Made by a program: the position numbers and the translations under genes. A stretch of 64,000 nucleotides of DNA from the NCBI GenBank assembly GCA_030765605.1, contig JAVCCG010000017.1, positions 1 to 64,000 on the forward strand. Reading direction: 5' to 3'. This DNA comes from Candidatus Alcyoniella australis. GTDB taxonomy: Bacteria; Lernaellota; Lernaellaia; JAVCCG01; Alcyoniellaceae. Below, piece by piece: positions 6,705-16,491 of the stretch (positions within the stretch are counted from its first letter, which is position 1; each line of letters starts with the position of its first letter). A model generated the notes under the pieces. It was not told the origin of the DNA. It did not search any database and worked only from the letters and a program-made list of their open reading frames with translations.

Positions 6705-8882
6705 TCAAGCGGGGTCCGGATCGTCGTCGTCGTCGGGCCAGACCTCGTCGTCGTCATCATCGTCGTCGTAGCCCGTCCAGGGATCCCGATAGGGCAGGTC
6801 GATGGCCAGCACGTCGTCCCATGAGTCCATGTCAGTGACAACCAGCGCGGCCTCGGAGATCGAGTAGATGTAATCGCCGATTACCACTGAGCGCAGTACG
6901 TTGTTGTTGCCGTACAGCGGATCGGAGCCCGTTTCGCCGGTGAAGTCCGAATGGTCCACGTCGTGCAGGTGGGTGAAGCCTTGTTCCACCGTGGCGCGGT
7001 AGATCATTAATGCGTGGTAGTCTTCGCCATACTTGAGATCGTCGTCATCATCGTCGTCGCCATAGCCCCACTCACTGTAGGGGAAGGCCAGCAGGTCTTT
7101 GCTCGCGTAGTACAGGAACGCCTTGTGATCCTGGTTGGCCAGGGATCGACCATCGTAATTGCCGATGTTCTCCTGGTGCAAAATCGTCGGCGCGGCGAAG
7201 TCGCTGACGTCGAACAGTACGAGTTTGACGCCCCAGGTGTCGCCCCACTGATCGCCCTGCAGGCCGAAGCCCAGCAGGTAGTCCTCGCCAAAGGGATGCA
7301 AGTAGGCCGAGTAGCCGGGCATCTGCAATTCGCCGACCACGGCCGGAGCCGTCGGATCGCTCATGTCCAGGGTGAACAGCGGATCGATCTGCTCGAATGT
7401 CACCAGGAATCCGCGATCACCCAGGAAGCGCGCCGACCTGATCTCCTCGCCCGGCGCGATGTCGCGCAACGCGCCGACGACCGTCAACTGCATCGAGCCC
7501 TGCTCGAGCACGAACACGTGGTTGGCCTGTTCCCCGCTCCAGTTACCGGTGGTGGTGGCGATCCGCAGGTAGTCCTGGTACTCGCTCATCGAGAACTGAT
7601 TAAGCACCCAGCCCTCGACCTCGCCCGTGCCCACGTAGATCGCCTCGGAGGCGGTGGAGGCGATGTCGAACTTGTGGATCAACGAGCTGTCGGGGTCGTA
7701 GTCCTCGAACCAGTCCCAGGCCTGCCACGGATCGGTGGTCACGTACAGCGCGCTGGTCGAGGCATAGACGATCGAGCCGTCGGCGATCAGCCCGATGTCG
7801 TGCTGCTTGGCCGCCGGATCCTTCATATCGATGGAGATCACGCTCAGCGAGTCGGTTCCCTGGGAGTTGCTCGGTCGATAGAGGTCGGTGCAGTCGCTGA
7901 GTGTGCCCGAACTGATCTGCTCGCCCTGGGGCGTGTGCACGATTTGGTACAGCCGCGGCATCCAGGATTCGAGTTCGCTCGATTCGATCAGCTCGCGGTT
8001 CTCGCGCTCGAGTGCGTCGTAGGCCGCGTTGATCGCGTCGAAGTCGCAGTTTTCCCAATATTCGTCGCAGTACGGCGAGGGGTCGATCCAGGTCTTGTAG
8101 TCCGGCCCCTTGTCGCTGGACCAGAGGGCAACGCGCACGCCGTTGTCAACGCGGCGCGAACTCAGGTAGTAGCCCTCGACGTAGTCCTCGCGCACCAACT
8201 GCATTGCGGCGGGGTCGGAGATATCGACCACCGTAAGTTTGAGTACCTCCCGCGGCAGCTGTTCAACGTCCAGGTCGGGCCAAACGTCGTCGGGGAGCTG
8301 ACTGCGGCCTACAGCGGAGAAGACCAGCACGTAGTCGGCATAGAGGAACATCTCCGTGGCCACGCCCGTGATCTCGATTCGGCCCAGCTCGGTGGTCTGG
8401 TCCGCGGGCTTGGGATCGAACACCAGCAAATGGCCGTTGGTCACCAGCACCAGCCGCTCGCCATCGGTCTTGACCAGGTCGGCCTCGTCGACTCCCTCCT
8501 CCTGCACGTTGGTGTCGGAGTGGTCGTCGTCATCGCGCCCCGCGTCGTCGTCGTCGCCCGTCGAGTCGTCGTCGCCCGAGTCGTCGTCGCCCGAGTCGTC
8601 GTCAGCCGAGTCGTCGTCGCCGAGTTCGTCGTCGTCATCGCCGTACCAGCCGAACGGGTCGTCACGGTACTCGTCGATGATTCGTTCCATCTGTTCGATC
8701 TCGAGCGCGCGCAGATAGCTTAGCGCCTCGTTGCAGCTCTCCATGCGGTGCAGGTTGTTCGACGTTTGGGCGGTCTCGCCGCCGCCATTGCCGTCGCCCT
8801 GGCATGAGACGAAGATCAGCGGCGCAACGAGCAGCGCCAGCCCGAACGCGATCATCGATATAATTCTGAGCCTGGTTCCCAT
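6705..8882 (-). CDS. Asp-rich lipoprotein with C-terminal beta-propeller (COG4880-like)
   Basis: A 725-aa surface or periplasmic lipoprotein. The signal peptide ends at FVSC (Cys27). Residues 82-120 are Asp/Ser/Gly repeats (DDDSGDDDS units). A large domain follows that opens with NVQEEGVDEADLVKTDGE, the hallmark of secreted beta-propeller proteins distantly related to WD40. A second Asp-rich stretch lies near 600 and an Asp tail ends the protein. The function of the family is unknown; calcium or polysaccharide binding is possible. GGGGGA precedes ATG 8882. An in-frame upstream extension to 8987 lacks a ribosome site and would spoil the signal peptide. Confidence 0.85.
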   Translation of the reverse strand: MGTRLRIISMIAFGLALLVAPLIFVSCQGDGNGGGETAQTSNNLHRMESCNEALSYLRALEIEQMERIIDEYRDDPFGWYGDDDDELGDDDSADDDSGDDDSGDDDSTGDDDDAGRDDDDHSDTNVQEEGVDEADLVKTDGERLVLVTNGHLLVFDPKPADQTTELGRIEITGVATEMFLYADYVLVFSAVGRSQLPDDVWPDLDVEQLPREVLKLTVVDISDPAAMQLVREDYVEGYYLSSRRVDNGVRVALWSSDKGPDYKTWIDPSPYCDEYWENCDFDAINAAYDALERENRELIESSELESWMPRLYQIVHTPQGEQISSGTLSDCTDLYRPSNSQGTDSLSVISIDMKDPAAKQHDIGLIADGSIVYASTSALYVTTDPWQAWDWFEDYDPDSSLIHKFDIASTASEAIYVGTGEVEGWVLNQFSMSEYQDYLRIATTTGNWSGEQANHVFVLEQGSMQLTVVGALRDIAPGEEIRSARFLGDRGFLVTFEQIDPLFTLDMSDPTAPAVVGELQMPGYSAYLHPFGEDYLLGFGLQGDQWGDTWGVKLVLFDVSDFAAPTILHQENIGNYDGRSLANQDHKAFLYYASKDLLAFPYSEWGYGDDDDDDDLKYGEDYHALMIYRATVEQGFTHLHDVDHSDFTGETGSDPLYGNNNVLRSVVIGDYIYSISEAALVVTDMDSWDDVLAIDLPYRDPWTGYDDDDDDDEVWPDDDDDPDPA
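8517..8645. repeat. GAC/GAT trinucleotide-rich tract encoding an Asp linker
   Basis: Low-complexity DNA of GTC and GTCGCCCGA units (plus strand), encoding DDDSGDDDS-type repeats in the beta-propeller lipoprotein. Near-identical 15-bp units lie side by side, so copy number could vary by slippage. Confidence 0.7.
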
Positions 8883-9218
8883 TGCATCCCCCGCATCGAC
8901 CGATTGAAAATTCCGCCTCGACCATTGTTCAGTGGCAAAAAATATACCAATTGCCGCCACCGCGTCTGGTCGAAACACCCGCGACAATGATAATCAATAT
9001 TTACCCCGTTCAATAGAAATATTAATTCGTTAGGCAGCTTGATCGAATCCCGGTTCGTCTGATGAAAAACTGATATGCAGCGCGGAAAACCGTCGACAGC
9101 GGGCCGAGGTAATGGGTGAAATTGCAAAGGGACCGCAACTCTGATAATGATTTATTATTGACGGGTTTCGGTTACAGACGACAAAAAAAATTTAATACCC
9201 CAGGCCAGGAGGCTCGAA
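8883..9218. promoter_or_regulatory. AT-rich divergent promoter region with Fur-box-like sites
   Basis: This 336-bp gap between divergent envelope genes has no credible ORF. GACAATGATAATCAATATT at 8983-9001 matches 16 of 19 positions of the classic Fur box. A second partial site (GATAATGAT at 9143-9151) abuts a TTGACG (9158-9163) that could be a -35 for the rightward porin gene. Iron or another metal regulator may control both genes; this is inferred from sequence similarity only. Confidence 0.5.
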
Positions 9219-10523
9219 GTGAATAGAAGCATATTCACGCTTTGCTTGCTGTTGTTGACCGTCGCGCTTGCGGCGCCGCTGCCCGCGTCGGCCGGTCAGG
9301 CGTTCATCCCGACCTCGTTCGGCCTCACCGCGCGCGGCATTGCCATGGCCAACGCGCTGACCGCGATCCCCGATCCCGGGGCGTCGTATTTCAATCCCGC
9401 GGCCCTGGCCGCAGAACCCGGCGGGGAGATCGCTGTCAGCTTCGAGTTCGCATCGCCGGACTTCACCGTGAAACGCGAGCTGGACAACAAGACCACGGCT
9501 TATGACGAGGACAACGAGATCATCGCCGCGGCGATGAAGTTCGATCTCTCGGGCATGTTCAAGGGCGATCGGATAGTCGCCCTCGGGATCTCGATGGCCA
9601 TGGACGACTACATGCGGCAGTTCGTCAGCTTCGGCGACGTGCGCGACGACCGCGGTCAGTTCGTGCGCTACGGCACGCCCGGCGTGTTCATGGCGTTCTC
9701 CCTTGCCGCGCAGATCATCCCGCAGTTGACCCTGGGCGTGGGCGCGCACATCAACATCGAGGCCAGCGCCAAGATGTCGCTGGTCACCGACCTGAGCGGC
9801 AACACCTCGTCCGAGAGCATGTCGATGGCTGCCAAGGCGAGCATGGGACCGCTGGCCGGACTCTACCTGGCGATCGACCGCTATCACGCGGGGCTGGCCT
9901 ACCGCGGCGAGAACATGGGCAAGCTCGGACCGATGGACGTGCAGACCGACGCCACGGTATCGCAGTCCAAGCTCGCGGGCCTGCCGCTGTCGCTGAACTT
10001 CCGCGACAACTTCACCCCGCAGCAGGTCGCCCTGGGATTCGCCGTGGACGCCACCGACTGGATGCTCGTGGGCGTCGACGCGGCCTGGCATAACTGGGCC
10101 GGGTTCAACGATGAGGTCGACGACTACAACAAGGACCAGGGCCGTGCGGACAGCGATGTCGAGTTCAAGGATGTGTTCGTCCCGCGACTGGGCCTGGAGT
10201 TCAAACCCCTCGACGGGCTGTTCGCGCGTTGCGGCTACGCCTACGAGCCCACGCCGCTGAGCAAGCCCGGGACGTTCAAACCCGTGCCGGACAACGAGCT
10301 GATGCAGGGCTACGTGGCCGTGGACAACGCCAAGCACGTGGCGAGCCTGGGAGTCGGCTACACCTGGGAGAAACCGCCGCTGCTGGCGCTGCCGATCAGC
10401 TTCGACGCGTATTACCAGCTGCACTACCTTGTCCCCGAGACCTGGGAGACATCCGACGGCTATGAGTACGCCTCCGAGGGCATGATGCACACCGGAGGCC
10501 TGGGCCTCACGCTGCGCTTCTGA
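9219..10523 (+). CDS. FadL/OmpP1-like outer-membrane beta-barrel protein
   Basis: A 434-aa protein with a cleavable signal peptide (about 1-26, ending PASAGQA), an N-terminal FGLTARGIAMANALTAIPD block and a SYFNPAALA motif, both typical of the FadL/TodX hydrophobic-compound transporters. It has alternating strands throughout and a C-terminal Phe preceded by LGLTLR, as expected for BAM-assembled barrels. The substrate is unknown. The start is GTG 9219 behind a perfect CCAGGAGG. It is followed after 13 bp by an Ig-repeat lipoprotein that may be co-transcribed. Confidence 0.82.
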   Translation: MNRSIFTLCLLLLTVALAAPLPASAGQAFIPTSFGLTARGIAMANALTAIPDPGASYFNPAALAAEPGGEIAVSFEFASPDFTVKRELDNKTTAYDEDNEIIAAAMKFDLSGMFKGDRIVALGISMAMDDYMRQFVSFGDVRDDRGQFVRYGTPGVFMAFSLAAQIIPQLTLGVGAHINIEASAKMSLVTDLSGNTSSESMSMAAKASMGPLAGLYLAIDRYHAGLAYRGENMGKLGPMDVQTDATVSQSKLAGLPLSLNFRDNFTPQQVALGFAVDATDWMLVGVDAAWHNWAGFNDEVDDYNKDQGRADSDVEFKDVFVPRLGLEFKPLDGLFARCGYAYEPTPLSKPGTFKPVPDNELMQGYVAVDNAKHVASLGVGYTWEKPPLLALPISFDAYYQLHYLVPETWETSDGYEYASEGMMHTGGLGLTLRF

Positions 10524-10536
10524 TTGGAGGTGCACG

Positions 10537-13197
10537 ATGCAGATCGCACGTAGATTGATTCCGATTTTGCTGCTCGCCGCGCTGCTGTTTGGTTGCCAGG
10601 GCGAGGAGCTTGAAGACCTCAACCCGCCCTGGACCAGCGGCGCGTTACAGATCGAGATGTGCATGCCCTACATCGGTCAGCAGAACGTCAGCCTTGCCAT
10701 GCGGCCGGTGATCATCTTTGACAAGCCCGTGGACCAATCGAGCCTCGCTGGGCAGATCAGCCTGGCGCGGGTGGACGACGGCGTCGAGACCGAGTTGCCC
10801 ATCGAGCTTGCCGTCGATGGTCGCAGCGTTTGGATCGACCACGAGCCGGGCCTGGAACAACTGACCGATTACGTGATCCATTTCGGCGACCGCATCAGCG
10901 GGATCGACGGCAGACGTTTCACCGGCCTGAACGTTTCGTTCAGCACCGAGGGGCACAACCCGATCGCGGGACGCCGTCCCGAGGTGATCGCGCTGATGCC
11001 GATCGTCGATAACAGGGTCTACGAGATCGCCACGCTTTGGGCGGCGTTCAGCGAGCCGATCCAAACCGCGACCGTGGTCTACGGCGATACCGTGCGGCTG
11101 ACCCGCGACAGCGATGAGAGCCTGGTGCCCACGACGATCTGGCCGGGCTGGACCGTAATGACCATCGACCCGGACGAATATTTAATCGTGGGCGAGAGCT
11201 ACACGCTGACCATCGGCAGCGGGATCGAGGACCTCAACGGCGAGAGCCTGATCGAGTACGTCTACGGCTTTACGGCCCTATTCTCGGGCGAGCTGGTCGA
11301 CCTCACGGTGACGCACTGTCCCAGCGCCAACGATCCGGACACGCCGTGCGGCAACACCGAGATCGACGACCTGCCCACGTCCAAGGTCACCGGCCGCTCG
11401 TCCAACACGTTCTATACGATCAGCAAGCTGATCGGCGAGGGCTACGTCTATCACGGCGGGCCGTTGCGATCGGTTATGGGCGGCGCGGAAACCAATCCCG
11501 ACATTACGCCGGTGCTGCTGCCGCGCGGTCAGCAGGTCAACGTCAGCGCCCTGGGCGTGAGCCTGGGCGGCGAACTCTCCACCGGAGTGACGTCCGGGCC
11601 GATGACCCTGACCCTGCTCAGCGACGTCTACGGCTTCCAACTCGGAGCGGAATATCTCTATGGCTCGCCCGGCGGTAAGCCGGGGATGTACATGATCCTC
11701 GACACCGCGCTGGTGGCCCAAACGCCGCTGGTCAACGCGATGTTCTCGCAGAACATCCTCGGCACGCAGCTGGTCGGCACTTCCGAGGTCAACCCGCAGA
11801 CCGGCGATTTGTTCATGGACCTGGGCTCCTACATTACCCTGGATTTATTGGGCGAAAGGGCCACCACCGTGGTCTCGCTTAGCTACCAGCCGCCCAAAGA
11901 TCCCTACGACTTCGAGCCCGACACCACGCCGCCCTCGGTGGTCTCGGTCGGGCCCGTGCCCGACAGCGACAACGCGCCGCTGACCGAGCCGGTGACCGTA
12001 ACCTTCGACGATGTGGTGCTGCCCGCAAGCCTCGAGGGCAAAATCCGTCTGCGCGGCGGAACTCACGAGGGCCTGTGGAAGTTCCGCGGAACAACCGCCG
12101 TGTTCCATCCATCGCAGCCCCTCGAGCCGCTGACCCAATACACGCTGATGGTCGATGCGGGCATCGAGGACATGCTGGGCAACGCAATGGAGCAAGGCTA
12201 CAGCTCGACCTTCACCACCCGCGCGTCCGAGGCCAGCGCCGAGGCTCCCACTTTGGGCACAACCAGCCCCAGCCAGGGCGGAACGCATGCGGTCGACATG
12301 CCGGTCGATCTGTTCTTTGGACAGGCCATCGATCGCGACAGCGTGGAGCCGGGAGTCAACGTCAGCATGATCGACGTCTCGTCCGGGGGCGCGGTGGACG
12401 GCTCGTGGCTGGTCGGTTTTCATCAGGTGCGTTTTATTCCCAACGAGCAGTTCACGCCGGGCTCCACTTATCGGCTGACGATCGGCGACAGCATAACCAA
12501 CGTCGAGGGCGTGCGCCTCGATACCGAGCCCAATCGCCTTGCAGGCGGGCCTGATATCGAGATCGAATTCAACGCAGTGGAGTCGCTGGGCTACATACCG
12601 TTGGTGCTGATGATCGCGCCGGTGGCTGACGCCGACGACAGCGGGTTCCTCGGCATCGGCGAGCAACCGACTCCGGAAAACTCGATTTCGATGGACATCG
12701 CATTGATCAAAGAATCGAGCTATGCCAGCGGGATCATGGTCGCCTTTGCGCGCGGCCTGGAAGACGTCGGCGGACGCCAAGTCTTCGGCCTTGACCTGGG
12801 GGCCGGGATCCTGATGCACGTGACTTCCACCAGCATCGAACTGGCGCTCGAAAAGGGTTCCAAGGAGGAGCCGGGGCTGCTGGACATGGGACGAATCATC
12901 ATCGCCTCCACTGATCCGGGCTCGGCCGATATCTACGATCTCGGGGACGGAGGTCTGGGGTTGGATATCCTGATGCAGACCGAGTTCAGCGTGGAGAACG
13001 AGCTGCTCAACGGGTTCCTGGTTCACGAGTTGGTGCTGAGCCTCGACGCTGCAATGGACTTCACCGCCGACGGCAGGATGGCCACGCTGATCTCCGGCCA
13101 GAGCACGATCATCATGGACGTGCCGATCATCGGCAGACTCGAGATCCCGGCGGACGTCAGAATGCGGGCGGTTACGCCGCAGCTGGAAAGGCCGTAA
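10537..13197 (+). CDS. Large lipoprotein with repeated Ig-like (Big_5/SbsA-type) domains
   Basis: An 886-aa exported lipoprotein; the lipobox LFGC places Cys20 as the acylated residue. At least four Ig-like modules of the Big_5 type can be seen by their repeated LTPYTLTIG-like endings and GxxL...F starts (about residues 40-135, 145-240, 470-565 and 575-670). A C-terminal 200-residue domain with alternating hydrophobic strands resembles no family I know. It is probably an envelope or adhesion-type structural protein. GGAGGTGCACG precedes the ATG. It follows the FadL-like gene by 13 bp, so the two may form a unit. Confidence 0.75.
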   Translation: MQIARRLIPILLLAALLFGCQGEELEDLNPPWTSGALQIEMCMPYIGQQNVSLAMRPVIIFDKPVDQSSLAGQISLARVDDGVETELPIELAVDGRSVWIDHEPGLEQLTDYVIHFGDRISGIDGRRFTGLNVSFSTEGHNPIAGRRPEVIALMPIVDNRVYEIATLWAAFSEPIQTATVVYGDTVRLTRDSDESLVPTTIWPGWTVMTIDPDEYLIVGESYTLTIGSGIEDLNGESLIEYVYGFTALFSGELVDLTVTHCPSANDPDTPCGNTEIDDLPTSKVTGRSSNTFYTISKLIGEGYVYHGGPLRSVMGGAETNPDITPVLLPRGQQVNVSALGVSLGGELSTGVTSGPMTLTLLSDVYGFQLGAEYLYGSPGGKPGMYMILDTALVAQTPLVNAMFSQNILGTQLVGTSEVNPQTGDLFMDLGSYITLDLLGERATTVVSLSYQPPKDPYDFEPDTTPPSVVSVGPVPDSDNAPLTEPVTVTFDDVVLPASLEGKIRLRGGTHEGLWKFRGTTAVFHPSQPLEPLTQYTLMVDAGIEDMLGNAMEQGYSSTFTTRASEASAEAPTLGTTSPSQGGTHAVDMPVDLFFGQAIDRDSVEPGVNVSMIDVSSGGAVDGSWLVGFHQVRFIPNEQFTPGSTYRLTIGDSITNVEGVRLDTEPNRLAGGPDIEIEFNAVESLGYIPLVLMIAPVADADDSGFLGIGEQPTPENSISMDIALIKESSYASGIMVAFARGLEDVGGRQVFGLDLGAGILMHVTSTSIELALEKGSKEEPGLLDMGRIIIASTDPGSADIYDLGDGGLGLDILMQTEFSVENELLNGFLVHELVLSLDAAMDFTADGRMATLISGQSTIIMDVPIIGRLEIPADVRMRAVTPQLERP

Positions 13198-13287
13198 CCC
13201 GGGCTGTCCCGTCGTTCTCGTCGATATTCCACCGACGCAGGTTGGTGCTGCGCGAGCCTTGCAGCGCCTCGCGGCCGACGGATTTCG

Positions 13288-13317
13288 TTGACAAGCGATC
13301 CGGCCTCTTTCTATGAT
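13288..13317 (+). promoter_or_regulatory. Sigma70-type promoter
   Basis: TTGACA (13288-13293), 18 bp, TATGAT (13312-13317). It lies 36 bp before the start of the small membrane protein gene at 13354. Confidence 0.6.
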
Positions 13318-13353
13318 CGACGCGTGCTATCTTAAAAATCTATGGAGGGGCAG

Positions 13354-13716
13354 ATGCAGCAGTACAAGAAAGACCCGATCGTCTTCCTGGTGATTAACTT
13401 GTTTACGATGCTGATCCCGTACTTCCTGCACGTGGGAAGTTTCTTTAACGCCAAGCGGCCCGACGCCAAGATCAATTGGGTGGTCGATTGGCTGCTCTCG
13501 ATGTGCACCTGCGCCATCGGCTGGCTGTTCGTCGTGTTTCCCAAGCACAGCAAGCTGCTCGACGAGCTGCGTGCCGAGGTCGGACTGCCGCCGAAGAATC
13601 TGGGTATCCTCCACGCCTTCCTCTCGCCGTGGGGTGTCTATGAGATGGCCGTGGGCATCAACGAAATCGTCGACGCCCAGGCCCAGCAAGCAGCCGCTCC
13701 GCCGCCCCAGGGTTGA
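13354..13716 (+). CDS. Small two-helix membrane protein, unknown function
   Basis: A 120-aa protein with two hydrophobic segments (about residues 8-25 and 40-60), a short Lys-rich loop between them and a Pro/Ala-rich tail (QAAAPPPQG). I do not recognise the family. The GGAGGGG at 13345 serves ATG 13354; the earlier ATG at 13342 overlaps that site and is less likely. A promoter lies just upstream. The next gene (DUF2752) starts 25 bp after the stop, so they may be co-transcribed. Confidence 0.6.
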   Translation: MQQYKKDPIVFLVINLFTMLIPYFLHVGSFFNAKRPDAKINWVVDWLLSMCTCAIGWLFVVFPKHSKLLDELRAEVGLPPKNLGILHAFLSPWGVYEMAVGINEIVDAQAQQAAAPPPQG

Positions 13717-13741
13717 TGCGGAGGGCGGACTGAAGATCCGC

Positions 13742-14233
13742 ATGTACAGGGCCCCGGAGCATTTTTCCCGGGGCCCTTTGTCCGTGCACAACCTGCGCCC
13801 GGCCCTGCGCGACCTGTTCGCGCCGGAGTTTATCGCGCTCAGCGTAGTGCTGCTCGCGGCGTTTGCCCTGCAAAGCGGCAACGTCGGGCCGCCGCTGTGC
13901 CCGTTTCGGCACTTGACCAACCTGCCGTGTCCGGGCTGCGGCATGACCCGCGCGTTCGTGGCCCTGGCCCACGGCCGGATCGTCGAGGCGCTGGGCTACA
14001 ACCTGCTGGTGCTGGTGCTGTTTCCGGTGGCGGCTTGGCACTGGAACCGGCTGTTCTGGTACTTCGCCCTGGGGCTTGACGCGCCGCGCCTTGTGCCGCC
14101 AAGCTGGCTGCGGCCTTTAGGATACGTACTGCTCACCACGGCGCTGATTTTCGCCTTCTGGCGGATGGCCCTGCATTGGGACGAATTCAGGCCCCTGGGG
14201 ATCATCCGCGATTGGTTGGCCGATGCAATCTAA
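13742..14233 (+). CDS. DUF2752 membrane protein
   Basis: A 163-aa integral membrane protein. It carries the DUF2752 signature CPFRHLTNLPCPGCGMTRAF (about residues 55-74), with paired Cys, followed by hydrophobic helices. The family's function is unknown. The reading frame is open further left, but the DUF2752 motif and an ATG at 13742 set the start. The usual ribosome-binding spacing is poor (GGAGGG is 14 nt away), so the start is approximate. It overlaps the next gene by 11 bp. Confidence 0.75.
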   Translation: MYRAPEHFSRGPLSVHNLRPALRDLFAPEFIALSVVLLAAFALQSGNVGPPLCPFRHLTNLPCPGCGMTRAFVALAHGRIVEALGYNLLVLVLFPVAAWHWNRLFWYFALGLDAPRLVPPSWLRPLGYVLLTTALIFAFWRMALHWDEFRPLGIIRDWLADAI

Positions 14234-14858
14234 TACAAAGAACTCCTCGCAACGCAGCCTGCTTAGCAGGCTGGTCTCAACGCTGATCGTTACGCTGATG
14301 GCCCTGCTGTTGATCGCCTGGCTGGTGCTCGGCGAGAGCAAGGCGCAGATTTCCGGCCAGTTCCAATCCGCGGACTACGAGAGCCTGGCCGCGGCAATGC
14401 TCGACCCGGCGACGTTTGCGAACCTCGACAGCGGGTTCGACGGCATCGATGCGGACGTGATCGAGACGCTGTATTCCCTCGACGATCCGGCACTGTCAGA
14501 GCGGCTCTACCTGTTGAGCATTGTCACGAACCTGGGCGTGGTGCACGGCCAAAGTACGGCGCTGCTGTTGTGCTCGGTGAGTACGGGCGAGGCGGAGCAG
14601 GCAGTCGTGTGCAAGGTGCCGGACGTGCGCGACCTGGCCCGACGCAATCTGAGTTTCAAGTCGGACCAGCGCGTGACCGAGGCCTACCGCGGCGCGCTGC
14701 GCGGCCTGGACCTCGAGTTCAGATGTCCCGCAGAGGTGCCCTGTGGCTATCAGATCGAGGCCCGCGTCAAGACCTGGCTGCCCAAAGGCATGGCGCGCGG
14801 CCTGGTTATCGACGAATTTAAAGCGGTGATATCCGCCCTGGATCAGTCCGAGCCCTGA
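14223..14858 (+). CDS. Membrane-anchored protein of unknown function
   Basis: A 211-aa protein with one N-terminal transmembrane helix (about residues 15-37) and a soluble domain that holds a few Cys (LLLCSV, VVCKV, FRCPAEVPC). No family is recognised. It starts inside the DUF2752 gene (11-bp overlap), indicating coupling, and its 3' end overlaps the convergent glycosyltransferase gene by 41 bp. Confidence 0.6.
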   Translation: MQSNTKNSSQRSLLSRLVSTLIVTLMALLLIAWLVLGESKAQISGQFQSADYESLAAAMLDPATFANLDSGFDGIDADVIETLYSLDDPALSERLYLLSIVTNLGVVHGQSTALLLCSVSTGEAEQAVVCKVPDVRDLARRNLSFKSDQRVTEAYRGALRGLDLEFRCPAEVPCGYQIEARVKTWLPKGMARGLVIDEFKAVISALDQSEP

Positions 14859-16392
14859 CCCGCAGCAGGTTCCAGCCCGCGGCGTCGGCCAGCTGCACGC
14901 GCACCAGGTCCCACTGTTCGATAAAGCGCGCCACCCGCCGCGCATCGTCGCGCGGAAAAAGGATCGCGTCGATGTGTCCGCCGCTACGCATGTACGGCCC
15001 GATGTCGAACGGCTCGAGGTACTTCTGCTCGCCGGGCATGTAGCTCAGCGAGCGGATTCCGGTCAGCGCGGAGAACGCCAGCGAGTCGTGGGTCAGCACG
15101 ATCTCGCCCGGGTCGAGCAGCTTGGTGGCGGCGATGCACGCTGCGTGCGCGCCGTTGTCGCGCGCGCACCACTTGTTGCGGCCATCGTAGGTCGAGAGCA
15201 GGCCGATATTGATCAGCGCGATCAGCGCCAGCAACGCTACGGCAACCTTGCGCGCCGGACGCTCCAGCGAACGTCGGTCGCGGCGTAGCGCAAACGTAAC
15301 GATCCCGCCGACCGCGAACACGCCGCATACCAGGTAGTCGAGCATGAACGGGATCAGCACGGTGAAGAAGCGATTCTCCACCAGCCAGGGGATGATCAGC
15401 ACCACCCCGAGATACGGCGGCACGTAGAAGTCGGCTGCGCGCCTGCGCCTGATCAGCGAGTACAGCCAACCGATGGCCATCAGGCCGAACAGCGCGCGCA
15501 GCGCCCAGCGCACGCCGCGGCTCTCCCGGTCTTCGCGCAGCAGCAGGCTCTGGGGCGCGTACCAGCTCGCGCGTTCGAGGTTGTCTTCAACCCGCTGGAC
15601 GAGCTTGTGTGACAGCGGGTCGATCTGCCCGCCGTTCGGACTCCAGCCCTTGGTGCGCAGCACGCTGGTCTGCGACGGCGAGAGGTTGCCCGGCTGCAAG
15701 GTTTCGATCGTTAAGTAGTAGGGCAGCGCCACGAACAGCGCCAGCGCCCCGACGGCCAGCAGTTTGCGCCAGGCCCCGCTCATACGCAGCAACAGGTAGA
15801 GCGCAGCCCCGACGATCAGGGCGATGCCGATCTGTCGCGTGAGTGCGGCGCACAGCACGCAGGCCAGACCGACCCAGAAGTGCGCGCCGAGCCTGTCGCG
15901 TTTGACCGACTGTTCCAGGCACAGCAGCGCGGCCAAGGTCCATGCAAGATACGGCGCCTCTCCCTGAATGCGCCCGCAGAACAGGTAGAAGGTCGAGCCG
16001 GCCATCGCCAGCAGCGCCAAACCGCTGATCAGCGGACCCCATGAGCGGCCGTAATAGCGCAGGGTCAGCAGCAGGCACAGCGCGCCGCTGAGGATGATCC
16101 CCAGCTTGAGCATGGCCAGCGATTCGCTGATCCGCGCGAACAGCGAGAGGTAGGCGGGCAGCACCGGCGGGTAAATCGTGAACGGCGCCAGGTCGGGATG
16201 GTTGATGCTCACCAGCCCCATGCCGCGCGCCAGGGCCCGCGCCCCGAGCACGTAGGCGCCGGAGTCAAAGCGCGGGTAGGGCGGCTCGGCCAGCCGCACC
16301 AGCAGCAGCAGGCCCAGCACCAGCGCGATCAGCCACAGCCAACGCGGCAACGCTTGTTCTGTTTTTTCAGCTTCCGCTTTTAGCCGGTCCAT
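14818..16392 (-). CDS. GT39/ArnT-like integral membrane glycosyltransferase
   Basis: A 524-aa polytopic membrane protein. The N-terminal PRFDSGAYVLGARALARG carries the acidic first-loop residue typical of GT-C transferases that use polyprenyl-phosphate sugars. About ten further helices and a short C-terminal periplasmic domain follow. It probably transfers a sugar from a lipid carrier to a lipid or glycan. It is divergent from a pyruvyl transferase/GT2 run, in keeping with a surface-glycan locus. ATG 16392 is the natural start. The substrate is unknown. Confidence 0.75.
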   Translation of the reverse strand: MDRLKAEAEKTEQALPRWLWLIALVLGLLLLVRLAEPPYPRFDSGAYVLGARALARGMGLVSINHPDLAPFTIYPPVLPAYLSLFARISESLAMLKLGIILSGALCLLLTLRYYGRSWGPLISGLALLAMAGSTFYLFCGRIQGEAPYLAWTLAALLCLEQSVKRDRLGAHFWVGLACVLCAALTRQIGIALIVGAALYLLLRMSGAWRKLLAVGALALFVALPYYLTIETLQPGNLSPSQTSVLRTKGWSPNGGQIDPLSHKLVQRVEDNLERASWYAPQSLLLREDRESRGVRWALRALFGLMAIGWLYSLIRRRRAADFYVPPYLGVVLIIPWLVENRFFTVLIPFMLDYLVCGVFAVGGIVTFALRRDRRSLERPARKVAVALLALIALINIGLLSTYDGRNKWCARDNGAHAACIAATKLLDPGEIVLTHDSLAFSALTGIRSLSYMPGEQKYLEPFDIGPYMRSGGHIDAILFPRDDARRVARFIEQWDLVRVQLADAAGWNLLRVRARTDPGRISPL

Positions 16393-16491
16393 CGGTTCAA
16401 CTTGAATCCTGACGATCTAACAAGCAATATTTAGACAGCTTCACTTGGTAGCACTGAAAAGCCCTGCGCGACAAGTAAAAGGAGAAGCGCC

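Noticed and set aside
8517-8645. CRISPR-like array of short repeats
   Set aside because: The 15-bp units have no spacers and are in frame, coding for an Asp linker.
7014-8723. 569-aa open frame on the plus strand
   Set aside because: It mirrors the beta-propeller lipoprotein on the minus strand and has His/Val-rich, repetitive content with no domain; an antisense shadow of high-GC coding.
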